DNA from: Candidatus Bathyarchaeota archaeon
GTDB taxonomy: Archaea > Thermoproteota > Bathyarchaeia > 40CM-2-53-6 > RBG-13-38-9
Reading direction: 5' to 3'
DNA: 5,514 bases
Assembly (NCBI GenBank): GCA_018396565.1
Contig: JAGTQO010000005.1
Span: 1-5,514 of the forward strand
Shown: positions 1-4,918 of the stretch, in pieces
Layout of the letters: each line of letters opens with the position of its first letter
Numbering within the stretch: the stretch's first letter is position 1
Translations under genes and position numbers: made by a program
The notes under the pieces: model-generated
What the model saw: only the letters and a program-made list of their open reading frames with translations
The model's database searches: none
What the model was told of the DNA's origin: nothing

Positions 1-599
1 GGATCATATAAGGTGAAGTTTAGAATGGGTGTAGGCTCCTCTTGGATGCATGCATTTACCACGCTCTTCAAGATCTCTGGATCTATTCTGAGTCTTCTAT
101 CCTCCTCGAATAGTAGGCTCACAAGTTTAACCTGTTTACGGAACCTCTCTATAGCTTCGATGGAGATGTTGTAGAGGTATGGGGTTAAGGATTCTGCTCC
201 AACTATCTTCCTCTTGTTGTCGACACCGTTTTCGATGAATGCTTCGAATGTCTGGCCTGGTCTGTGACCTGCAGACTCAACGCCACAGAGTATGATGTAT
301 CTTATGTTTGGGTTGGCGACTACATTGCAAACTATCTTCTCTATTCCAATATTCTCGGTCTGCAGGAAACCAGCCAACGCGGCTCCTGCTTCAATAGAGA
401 CTTTTGAGAGTTTCAATAGAAGGTCTGGGATCTTGTCGTATGGTGTGTGGAGGAGGATGACGACGGCAACTGGTGAGTAGTCGTTGCCTCTGAGGTAATT
501 GCCGTCTTCAGGAGGATACTCATCTGGAGGCTTAACCTTTAGAATCTTTCTCGATCGAATCATCCTCCGCTGAACACGTTTTTCCAGGCGGCTCTCCAT
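1..599 (-). CDS. mtrA: MtrA-like corrinoid methyltransferase subunit (C-terminus cut by window edge)
   Basis: This matches subunit A of tetrahydromethanopterin S-methyltransferase, which in methanogens carries the corrinoid that moves a methyl group from methyl-H4MPT to coenzyme M. The 199 visible residues contain the family blocks in order: YSPVAVVIL (41-49), IEAGAALAGFLQTENIGIEK (69-88), NPNIRYIILCGVESAGHRPG (96-115), and IVGAESLTPYLYNI (132-145). His112, in GHRPGQ, aligns with the histidine of GHITGQ that binds cobalt in methanogen MtrA. The frame runs off the left edge, so a C-terminal membrane helix cannot be assessed. The ATG at 599 is the first start after an in-frame TGA at 614-612. 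It has no SD, while a GGAGG directly abuts Met13, so the start is not certain. The gene lies 17 bases after the surface-protein gene and may be co-transcribed. No other mtr subunit is visible. MtrA homologues outside complete Mtr complexes are known in non-methanogenic archaea, so a soluble methyl-carrier role is possible. Confidence 0.87.
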   Translation of the reverse strand, partial: MESRLEKRVQRRMIRSRKILKVKPPDEYPPEDGNYLRGNDYSPVAVVILLHTPYDKIPDLLLKLSKVSIEAGAALAGFLQTENIGIEKIVCNVVANPNIRYIILCGVESAGHRPGQTFEAFIENGVDNKRKIVGAESLTPYLYNISIEAIERFRKQVKLVSLLFEEDRRLRIDPEILKSVVNACIQEEPTPILNFTLYD

Positions 600-616
600 G
601 GTGTTCGAATTTCAAA

Positions 617-1546
617 TCATATTGGTGGGCGATGTCTCCGCCTCTTTCCATTGACATCCTTCTTTGTATCTCCTATTGACTTTCTCCTTGCAATTAGTAT
701 GGTTCCTACTATTATGATCGTTACCAAAGCCAATGTGAACATTGTGTAGTCCGAAGTTTTTTGCTCGGTTATTTTTGGTGTGTAGGTTGGGCTCGATGGT
801 TGTTTGGGCGCTTCTTTGGTTGGAGGTTTACTGTCAGGTGTCTTGGTTGGTGTGGCTGGTGTCTCGGTCTGCTGTTGAGGCGCAGGCTTGTACCAGTCGA
901 TCCTAACAGTTATCTTCGGTTTGAGGTGTTGGGCCTGTAAGGCTTCCTTAGGGTAGAAGGAGGCAACCTGGTCTGTTGCATTTCTCTCATGTCTTATCTT
1001 TATAACGGTGCCGAAGTTCTTTGCTGCGCCTGAATGCCACATCTGCAGGTCTTTTGTGATGTCCCAGCACACCCAACCCTCCCTAAGCGTTGGATCTATT
1101 GCCGCGATGGATGTTGGTGTTTGAGCGTAGGGTGGCTGTGTGATCCATGTCAACTTATGCTCGTTCCAGTCTGATAGTACCCTATGAGCTTCAAATTCTT
1201 GTCTTGTCTTAGGGGGGTCATACATGTACAGGCACATGTTCGCTGACAATATCTTCGCATCTTTCGGGATGGATGATATGTTGAACTGTATGTAGATCCT
1301 TGAGGAGCCGTATCCTTTGAATGAATCGTATTCCGTATACATGTTTCCAGCAAAGATTCCCCATAAATATCCGTGTGGCTCCTCTGGATACTTGTGGCTC
1401 AGATACATGCTGTTGACGAAGGTGTCTGCGGTTGACGGCTGGATTGTTAGGGTGGATTCTGCAGCCCAAACGTCGCTGACAAGATTGAATGTTAAAGTTA
1501 CTATGACAAGTATCTGCATGAGCCTCACAGTAGTCATGTTAAGCAT
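617..1546 (-). CDS. Secreted, membrane-anchored DNRLRE-domain surface protein
   Basis: The 309-residue protein is built like a cell-surface protein. A signal peptide covers residues 1-28, with hydrophobic core LMQILVIVTLTF and a likely cut after VWA. A beta-rich DNRLRE-type domain covers about 33-216. A Pro/Thr/Lys/Gln-rich linker covers about 219-265. One transmembrane helix (268-287) and an Arg/Lys-rich tail follow, fitting a C-terminal anchor with the tail inside. DNRLRE hallmarks are DTFVNS, SRIYIQFNISSIPKDAKILSA, a conserved SDWNEHKLTW block and VCWDITKDLQMW before a final strand KPKITVRI. Domains of this kind occur in extracellular and carbohydrate-associated proteins and are often non-catalytic; no catalytic site is evident here. 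ATG codons also occur at residues 4 and 10, and neither these nor Met1 has a good SD, so the start may shift a few residues. Its ligand cannot be inferred. Confidence 0.8.
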   Translation of the reverse strand: MLNMTTVRLMQILVIVTLTFNLVSDVWAAESTLTIQPSTADTFVNSMYLSHKYPEEPHGYLWGIFAGNMYTEYDSFKGYGSSRIYIQFNISSIPKDAKILSANMCLYMYDPPKTRQEFEAHRVLSDWNEHKLTWITQPPYAQTPTSIAAIDPTLREGWVCWDITKDLQMWHSGAAKNFGTVIKIRHERNATDQVASFYPKEALQAQHLKPKITVRIDWYKPAPQQQTETPATPTKTPDSKPPTKEAPKQPSSPTYTPKITEQKTSDYTMFTLALVTIIIVGTILIARRKSIGDTKKDVNGKRRRHRPPI

Positions 1547-1637
1547 CTTCAGACGTTTATGATTACAACACTGATTCCTAATCGCATGGGTGTTTCTGAC
1601 AGATTCTCTTTCAGTTTAGATAATTAAATCTGAAGGT
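1547..1637 (-). other. 91-base gap between the trx-like gene and the surface-protein gene
   Basis: No T-tract terminator follows the CxxC-protein gene on the minus strand, so read-through from the arsR cluster is possible. An AT-rich TTTAATTATC at about 1627-1618 could be a weak TATA box giving a leader of about 50 bases for the surface-protein gene. It has no convincing BRE, so an independent promoter is only a possibility. Confidence 0.3.
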
Positions 1638-1901
1638 TCACTGCGACTCTTTGACGATTTTCACTATCTCCTCTGGGCTCGGGATTCTGCCTGCAACCCT
1701 GACTTTACCGTTAACTGCCAATGCTGGAGAGAGGATCACTCCATATTTTGAAATGGTCTCCTTCGATGATATGTTAAGTTTATTTATCGTGACCTCTATA
1801 CCTTCACTCTTAAGTTTTGAAGCTGCCTCCTCAGTGTTCTTGTAGGTGGCAGTACATCTTTTGCACGGTGGCTCCACACCTATAACTTCGATCACAACCA
1901 T
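1638..1901 (-). CDS. Small thioredoxin-like CxxC protein (Thioredoxin_3 / redox-active disulfide protein 2 type)
   Basis: This 87-residue protein has the compact thioredoxin fold of the Thioredoxin_3 family: strand MVVIEVIG, redox motif PPCKRC (Cys13 and Cys16) at the start of the first helix, then ILSPALAVNGKVRVAGRIPS with the likely cis-proline Pro59 facing the active site, and a C-terminal helix. Family members are cytoplasmic dithiol-disulfide oxidoreductases. Some are encoded beside metalloid-resistance or redox genes, and the physiological partner is usually unknown. The ATG start has an SD, GGAGTGAT at 1914-1907, nine bases away measured from GGAG. It lies 15 bases after the lipoyl-carrier stop and belongs to the same transcript. 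The neighbour's lipoyl arm is an attractive dithiol partner, but that is inference. The CPPC-like order is altered: two prolines precede the first cysteine, with Lys-Arg between the cysteines. Confidence 0.86.
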   Translation of the reverse strand: MVVIEVIGVEPPCKRCTATYKNTEEAASKLKSEGIEVTINKLNISSKETISKYGVILSPALAVNGKVRVAGRIPSPEEIVKIVKESQ

Positions 1902-1906
1902 GTTCC

Positions 1907-1914
1907 ATCACTCC
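1907..1914 (-). promoter_or_regulatory. Ribosome binding site of the CxxC-protein gene
   Basis: GGAGTGAT on the minus strand matches most of the archaeal SD core, with GGAG nine bases before the ATG at 1901. It sits in the short gap after the gcvH-like stop codon, which supports operon translation. Confidence 0.65.
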
Positions 1915-1916
1915 AA

Positions 1917-2399
1917 CTAATTTTGTAAGCCTACTTTCTTCAGCATCTCTGTATACTCCTGATTTTTGATGTCGATGAGGCTTTCCAAATGTTTCTTATA
2001 GCCTTCGGCAGTCATTAGGTTTTTAACCTCATCTTCGAGATGTGAAGGTTTTATGATGGCTACCCAACCTTTCTCGTATGGACTCTCACCTATTACTCCT
2101 GGATTGTCGAGCAACTCAATATTTACCTCCATCACCTCTCCTGAGAGTGGGGTGTGCATATCTGAAACGGCCTTCGCTGACTCGATTGAGGCTATGGGGT
2201 CACCCTTTCTTGCTTTCAGCCCTACTTGTGGTAACCCCACATAGACTATGTCTGTTGGCTTTCTGAAAGCCCATCCCCTAACCATTTTCTGAAAATAGTC
2301 TGTCACACCCACCTTGCATGTCTCACCCTCAATCTTGACCCAACTATGCTGCTCGATGTAATATAATCCATCACATACTTCGTAACCGTTTACTTTCAA
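1917..2399 (-). CDS. gcvH: Glycine-cleavage H-like lipoyl carrier protein
   Basis: The 160-residue product is an H-protein homologue, whose lipoyl-lysine arm shuttles a bound group or electrons between enzymes. It opens MKVNGYEVCDGLYYIEQHSW, followed by KVGVTDYFQK, and the lipoylation site SIESAKAVSDMHTPLSGEV with acceptor Lys76. The usual NPGVIGESPYEKGWVAIIKP block follows. Canonical H proteins are about 125-130 residues. This one has an insertion of about eight residues (roughly 40-49, VRGWAFRKPT) before DIVYVGLP and a charged C-terminal helix of about 25 extra residues. The TTG at 2399 is preferred over the longer GTG frame from 2462. GGAGGT lies exactly eight bases before it, the protein then begins where the family begins, and the GTG has no upstream SD. 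The gene sits between an ArsR regulator and a CxxC protein. No gcvT or gcvP is visible, so a role outside glycine cleavage (as for LbpA-type carriers) is possible. Confidence 0.9.
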   Translation of the reverse strand: MKVNGYEVCDGLYYIEQHSWVKIEGETCKVGVTDYFQKMVRGWAFRKPTDIVYVGLPQVGLKARKGDPIASIESAKAVSDMHTPLSGEVMEVNIELLDNPGVIGESPYEKGWVAIIKPSHLEDEVKNLMTAEGYKKHLESLIDIKNQEYTEMLKKVGLQN

Positions 2400-2407
2400 T
2401 GTTTTAG

Positions 2408-2413
2408 ACCTCC
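2408..2413 (-). promoter_or_regulatory. Strong SD site that fixes the gcvH-like TTG start
   Basis: GGAGGT on the minus strand is a full match to the anti-SD core. The eight-base spacer CTAAAACA leads to TTG at 2399-2397. It lies in the gap between the arsR stop (2449) and the proposed start, and argues against the upstream GTG at 2462. Confidence 0.8.
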
Positions 2414-2448
2414 CATCCCAACCCTTAAGATTGAAATTGGCATGATAA

Positions 2449-2778
2449 CTATCTTCTCCCACTCTGTACTGATGTTATTATGTGTCTGCTGAAGTTCTCG
2501 ATGAGTCTTGAATCCAAAGAATCTATCACATCATAGATCTTGGTGGATGTTACTGAGTAGAGAATCCTGTTGCCTTCCCTCCTCCTCTTCAAGATGCCGC
2601 AGTCTGTCAGAACCTTGAGGTGCCTTGAGACTGTGGGCTGGGTTGAACCTACGCTTGGAACGATGGAGCAGACGCACCTCTCGCCCAACCTCAGATATTC
2701 TAGGATCTGTAGCCTACTCGGGTCTCCTAGGGCTTTGAAGATGGTTGCTTTGAAATTGTTCATGCCAATTTCATCCAT
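2449..2778 (-). CDS. ArsR/SmtB-family winged-helix regulator with a CVC thiol motif
   Basis: The 109-residue protein is a full-length ArsR-family repressor. It has FKALGDPSRLQILEYLRLGE (helices 1-3), then RCVCSIVPSVGSTQPTVSRH (helix-turn-helix; recognition helix around TQPTVSRHLKVL), and LKRRREGNRILYSV (the wing). Cys35 and Cys37 sit in the position of the ELCVCDL motif of arsenite- and cadmium-responsive members, where soft-metal binding releases DNA. The third cysteine of E. coli ArsR is absent; Cys60 after the recognition helix is the only other one. The true inducer could therefore be a metal, a metalloid or a thiol oxidant. The ATG at 2778 lies about 26-28 bases from a TATA box, as expected for a leaderless first gene of an operon. 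It probably regulates its own cluster and perhaps the divergent transporter, an inference from layout. Met6 is an alternative start. Confidence 0.93.
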   Translation of the reverse strand: MDEIGMNNFKATIFKALGDPSRLQILEYLRLGERCVCSIVPSVGSTQPTVSRHLKVLTDCGILKRRREGNRILYSVTSTKIYDVIDSLDSRLIENFSRHIITSVQSGRR

Positions 2779-2785
2779 GGAAAGT

Positions 2786-2797
2786 ATATTCTAATAT
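2786..2797. promoter_or_regulatory. Candidate operator for the ArsR-family regulator
   Basis: ATATTCTAATAT is an inverted repeat of two 5-bp arms around CT, lying between the arsR TATA box and its start codon. That is a natural repressor site. The region is very AT-rich, so a chance palindrome is quite possible. Confidence 0.3.
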
Positions 2798-2801
2798 GGC
2801 T

Positions 2802-2820
2802 ATATATAAATAGTTTTTAG
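2802..2820 (-). promoter_or_regulatory. Archaeal BRE/TATA promoter of the arsR - gcvH - trx cluster
   Basis: Read on the minus strand, CTAAAAACTA (BRE-like, purine-rich) precedes TTTATATAT centred near 2806. A start point 26-27 bases downstream falls at about 2779-2780, on the arsR ATG itself, so the mRNA would be leaderless. There is no SD in front of arsR, which agrees. Confidence 0.7.
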
Positions 2821-2855
2821 ATTTGGCTTAAAAGAGCGAGATCCATATATTTTGA

Positions 2856-2874
2856 TCGAAAGTTTTTAATATAA
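2856..2874 (+). promoter_or_regulatory. Archaeal BRE/TATA promoter of the Nramp-like transporter gene
   Basis: TCGAAAG (BRE) is followed by TTTTTAATATAA (TATA, centred near 2868). The predicted transcript start is about 2894-2896, giving a leader of roughly 35 bases that consists mainly of a hairpin and the SD site. The BRE overlaps an imperfect palindrome, TTTTGATCGAAA (2850-2861), which could be a second regulator site. Confidence 0.7.
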
Positions 2875-2898
2875 GATGACCACCAAAAAAAAGATAAT

Positions 2899-2919
2899 CG
2901 GGTTTATTAAAAAAACCCG
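2899..2919. repeat. Perfect 7-bp inverted repeat in the transporter leader
   Basis: CGGGTTT (2899-2905) pairs with AAACCCG (2913-2919) around a seven-base loop. On the plus strand the hairpin occupies most of the predicted leader, and its last base is the first G of the SD. On the minus strand the same hairpin is followed six bases later by eight Ts (2892-2885), the shape of an intrinsic terminator that could stop antisense transcription before it reaches the arsR promoter. Which role applies is unknown. Confidence 0.6.
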
Positions 2920-2925
2920 AGGAAG
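2919..2925 (+). promoter_or_regulatory. SD site deciding the TTG start of the transporter gene
   Basis: GAGGAAG has its GAGG core eight bases before TTG at 2931. There is no ATG or GTG in this frame between the upstream stop (2895-2897) and the start of the first hydrophobic region. Confidence 0.7.
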
Positions 2926-2930
2926 AAATT

Positions 2931-4376
2931 TTGGGTGAGGAAAAGTCCAACCTATGGAAGGCCGGAGATATTAAGCCTGCGCTTGAGATCAAGCCACTAC
3001 CGGAACCACCACCATTGACTTTGAGGGGCATAGCGGTTTGGTGCGGTCCAGCAGTCATCCTTGGAACACTCTCAGTCGGCGGATTCGAGGCCTACCATGC
3101 AGGATTTATGGGCGCCAAGTTATTCGCCGGAATATTCTGGGTTTACATAGTGTCAAGCTTCTTCCAGCTTTTCCTGAACAATGAGATAGCTAGATGGACC
3201 ATGGCTACCGGCGAGACTATTCTACAGGGATTCACAAGGTTGAGGCCACGTTACCTTTGGGGTTGGTTGACAGCCATCTTCGCCTGGCTCCAGACAGGCT
3301 GGCCAGCCTGGATAACAGGGGCTGCCGCTGGAGCCGCAGCCTTGAGTGGGATAGGTACATGGCAGTCATGGAGTATAGTGGCCCTAGCACTGGTTTGGAT
3401 AATCTTCGCAGCAAGCAAATATGTGTATAGGGCTCTAGAACTATTGATGTATGGTGCCTTCGTAATTGCCAACGTAGGACTGACCATATTCACACTCTTG
3501 ATGACTACGCCTAAGGCTGTTGCAGATGTTGCGGCAGGATGGGTGAGTTTCGGGCTCATACCTGCTGGAATAACTGTGGCTGCGATAGGGCCTTTCCTGC
3601 TTCAGCCAGCCGGAGGCTTCTGGAACTTCTGGCACACCTACTGGGTCAGAGAGAGGGGAATGGGCATGGCCCACTACTACGGCCACGTGACAGGGCTCAC
3701 CGCAAAACCCGAAGAGATCAGGAGAAGCGGATACATGTTCGATACCAGCAATCCTGAGGAACTCAGAAAATGGAGTAGATGGATGAAACTCAACGGCATT
3801 ACCATGGTTCTCTTCTTCATAATACTGGGTGGAATCTGGTTTACATTCATGGCATCCCTAGCCGGATACACCGCCAGGTCCGTATACGGTATGGAGTTAC
3901 CTTCAGGATGGAAGATAGCTGTCGTCATATCTGAGATATTTGGGAAAGTTTGGGGTCCAATAGGTTTCTCCCTCTTCGGGCTGGTCATAATAGCGGCCCT
4001 CTTCGACAGTCAATTCTCAATATATGATGGCATAGCCAGACAGTTCACAGACTCATTTTACGTTGAGCATCCTAAAGCCTCGGAGAAGAAAAGTTACCGA
4101 TTCTGGTACTTCATAGCCTTGACCTTCCTCGTAGCCTACGGTATATGCGCCATACCATTGGGAACACCCTACTTCATATGGTTGATAGCGAACTGGCTCG
4201 GCCAGGCCGCCCAAGCCTACATAACGATCCTGATGTTGGCCATCAACCTCAAGTTCCTACCGAAGCCTATAAGACCCAAATGGTACCACCTCCTCATCAA
4301 CATCATATGGATCGTAGTCCTGATCGGCTACTTCATACTGTGGACAGTTGTGGAGCCCCCACGTTTAGGCATCTAG
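2931..4376 (+). CDS. Nramp-like (LeuT-fold) membrane transporter with non-canonical metal motifs
   Basis: The 481-residue protein has about 11 predicted membrane helices (roughly 33-50, 62-83, 110-138, 147-162, 170-191, 207-236, 290-312, 344-358, 390-408, 412-440, 453-474), the number and spacing of Nramp transporters. The Nramp-type opening GIAVWCGPAVILGTLSVGG fits helix 1, and RWTMATGETILQGF after helix 2 resembles the family's RLGVVTGK block. In helix 1 the metal-binding DPGN is replaced by SVGGFE (48-53). In helix 6 the MPH motif is replaced by QPAGGFWNFW (225-234). The protein therefore belongs to a divergent Nramp-like group whose substrate cannot be read from sequence. An extended hydrophilic loop (about 238-288) lies between helices 6 and 7. 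It is transcribed divergently from the arsR cluster and may share its control. Start is TTG with a GAGG site. A nine-T tract follows the stop. Confidence 0.75.
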   Translation: MGEEKSNLWKAGDIKPALEIKPLPEPPPLTLRGIAVWCGPAVILGTLSVGGFEAYHAGFMGAKLFAGIFWVYIVSSFFQLFLNNEIARWTMATGETILQGFTRLRPRYLWGWLTAIFAWLQTGWPAWITGAAAGAAALSGIGTWQSWSIVALALVWIIFAASKYVYRALELLMYGAFVIANVGLTIFTLLMTTPKAVADVAAGWVSFGLIPAGITVAAIGPFLLQPAGGFWNFWHTYWVRERGMGMAHYYGHVTGLTAKPEEIRRSGYMFDTSNPEELRKWSRWMKLNGITMVLFFIILGGIWFTFMASLAGYTARSVYGMELPSGWKIAVVISEIFGKVWGPIGFSLFGLVIIAALFDSQFSIYDGIARQFTDSFYVEHPKASEKKSYRFWYFIALTFLVAYGICAIPLGTPYFIWLIANWLGQAAQAYITILMLAINLKFLPKPIRPKWYHLLINIIWIVVLIGYFILWTVVEPPRLGI

Positions 4377-4396
4377 CCGAACACTCCACCCCCACC

Positions 4397-4405
4397 TTTT
4401 TTTTT
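4397..4405 (+). terminator. T-tract terminator after the transporter gene
   Basis: Nine consecutive Ts begin 21 bases after the TAG stop, in a C-rich context and with no obvious hairpin. Archaeal RNA polymerase terminates on such T-runs without a stem-loop. Confidence 0.65.
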
Positions 4406-4628
4406 GAGAAAAAGTTCAGACTGAAAAATTCCAGACGTACAAAATAGAATTTGAGTGTGCTAATGTAGTGAACCGCCAAGAAAGGGTCATGCTCGAGGAA
4501 TCTGGGGTAGACGAATCAACTTCGGACCTGTGAGAGGGCGTCACTTCATACACATCTTAGAGTGTGTTATGGCTGAAACAAACCACCCACACTGCATTGA
4601 ACTTCTTTCTTATATGGTTAATATTAAA

Positions 4629-4654
4629 TGTTTTTGTAAACGTAAACAGTAAGC
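4629..4654. promoter_or_regulatory. Repeats upstream of vapB, candidate VapBC operator
   Basis: GTAAAC occurs twice in tandem (4636-4641 and 4642-4647), with a degenerate third copy GTAAGC (4649-4654) running into the BRE. TGTTT at 4629-4633 and AAACA at 4644-4648 also form an inverted repeat. VapB antitoxins commonly autoregulate through repeats at their promoters, so this is a reasonable operator candidate; no binding evidence exists here. Confidence 0.4.
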
Positions 4655-4666
4655 GAAAACTTTATA
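4653..4666 (+). promoter_or_regulatory. Archaeal BRE/TATA promoter of vapBC
   Basis: GCGAAAAC (BRE) directly precedes TTTATA (4661-4666). The expected start point is about 4687-4690, at or just past the first ATG (4685), so the message is leaderless or nearly so. This spacing slightly favours translation from the second in-frame ATG at 4700. Confidence 0.75.
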
Positions 4667-4684
4667 CGCAGCCGTCTACTATAG

Positions 4685-4918
4685 ATGACGGTCACCTCCA
4701 TGGAAGTAGTCTCTATTAGAGTCCCTAAAGATTTAAAGAAAGAGATGAGCAAACTAGACCTGGACTGGGCGGAGTACTTAAGGGGAGCAATACAAGAGAA
4801 GGTCAAGACTGAGAGGATGAGGCGAGCCTGCAAAATCATGGATGAGTTGAGAGAGAAGACGAAAAGAATCAAGTTCGACAGCGTCAAGGAAATAAGGCAA
4901 GTGAGGAACTCACACTGA
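4685..4918 (+). CDS. vapB: VapB-type antitoxin
   Basis: The 77-residue protein resembles archaeal VapB antitoxins. An N-terminal ribbon-helix-helix DNA-binding segment (MEVVSIRVPKDLKKEMSKLD, residues 6-25, then DWAEYLRGAIQEKVKTERM) is followed by a long charged helix (about residues 45-72) of the kind that wraps the PIN toxin. It should bind and neutralise the downstream VapC and repress the shared promoter. Two starts are possible: ATG at 4685, or ATG at 4700 (Met6). The latter matches the usual family N-terminus MEVVSIRVPK and fits the TATA spacing better. The longer frame is given here so that no coding sequence is lost. Its TGA stop overlaps the proposed CTG start of vapC by four bases (CTGA). 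Confidence 0.82.
   Translation: MTVTSMEVVSIRVPKDLKKEMSKLDLDWAEYLRGAIQEKVKTERMRRACKIMDELREKTKRIKFDSVKEIRQVRNSH
4901..4906 (+). promoter_or_regulatory. SD site for vapC inside the end of vapB
   Basis: GTGAGG has its GAGG core (4903-4906) exactly eight bases before CTG at 4915. This is the same spacing as the two TTG-start genes in this window, and it supports CTG as the toxin start. Confidence 0.6.

Larger units (their letters stand above)
4377..4684. other. 308-base gap between the transporter and vapBC with no supported gene
   Basis: It contains the T-tract after the transporter and, at the far end, the vapBC promoter and its repeats. Between about 4407 and 4628 I see no convincing gene. 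The longest ATG frame noticed on the plus strand is 14 codons (4489-4533). A short direct repeat GAGTGTG occurs at 4453-4459 and 4560-4566; bases 4561-4566 of the second copy can pair with CACACT at 4588-4593 across a 21-base loop. No tRNA T-loop signature or clear C/D box pair was found. Confidence 0.6.

Noticed and set aside
292..480. 62-codon plus-strand frame
   Set aside because: It lies antisense within the MtrA frame, whose conserved blocks clearly mark the minus strand as coding.
2885..2892. Run of eight As taken alone as a plus-strand signal
   Set aside because: It has no separate role on the plus strand; it matters only as a minus-strand T-run next to the hairpin.
3251..3559. 102-codon minus-strand frame inside the transporter gene
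   Set aside because: It is a shadow of the Nramp-like gene; the plus frame has membrane helices and an SD.
4145..4447. 100-codon plus-strand frame overlapping the transporter end
   Set aside because: It is an out-of-frame reading of the transporter, rich in Pro/His, and runs through the T-tract terminator with no SD.
4489..4533. 14-codon frame with ATG and a weak AAAGG upstream
   Set aside because: Too short, with no recognisable motif and no promoter; not supportable as a gene.
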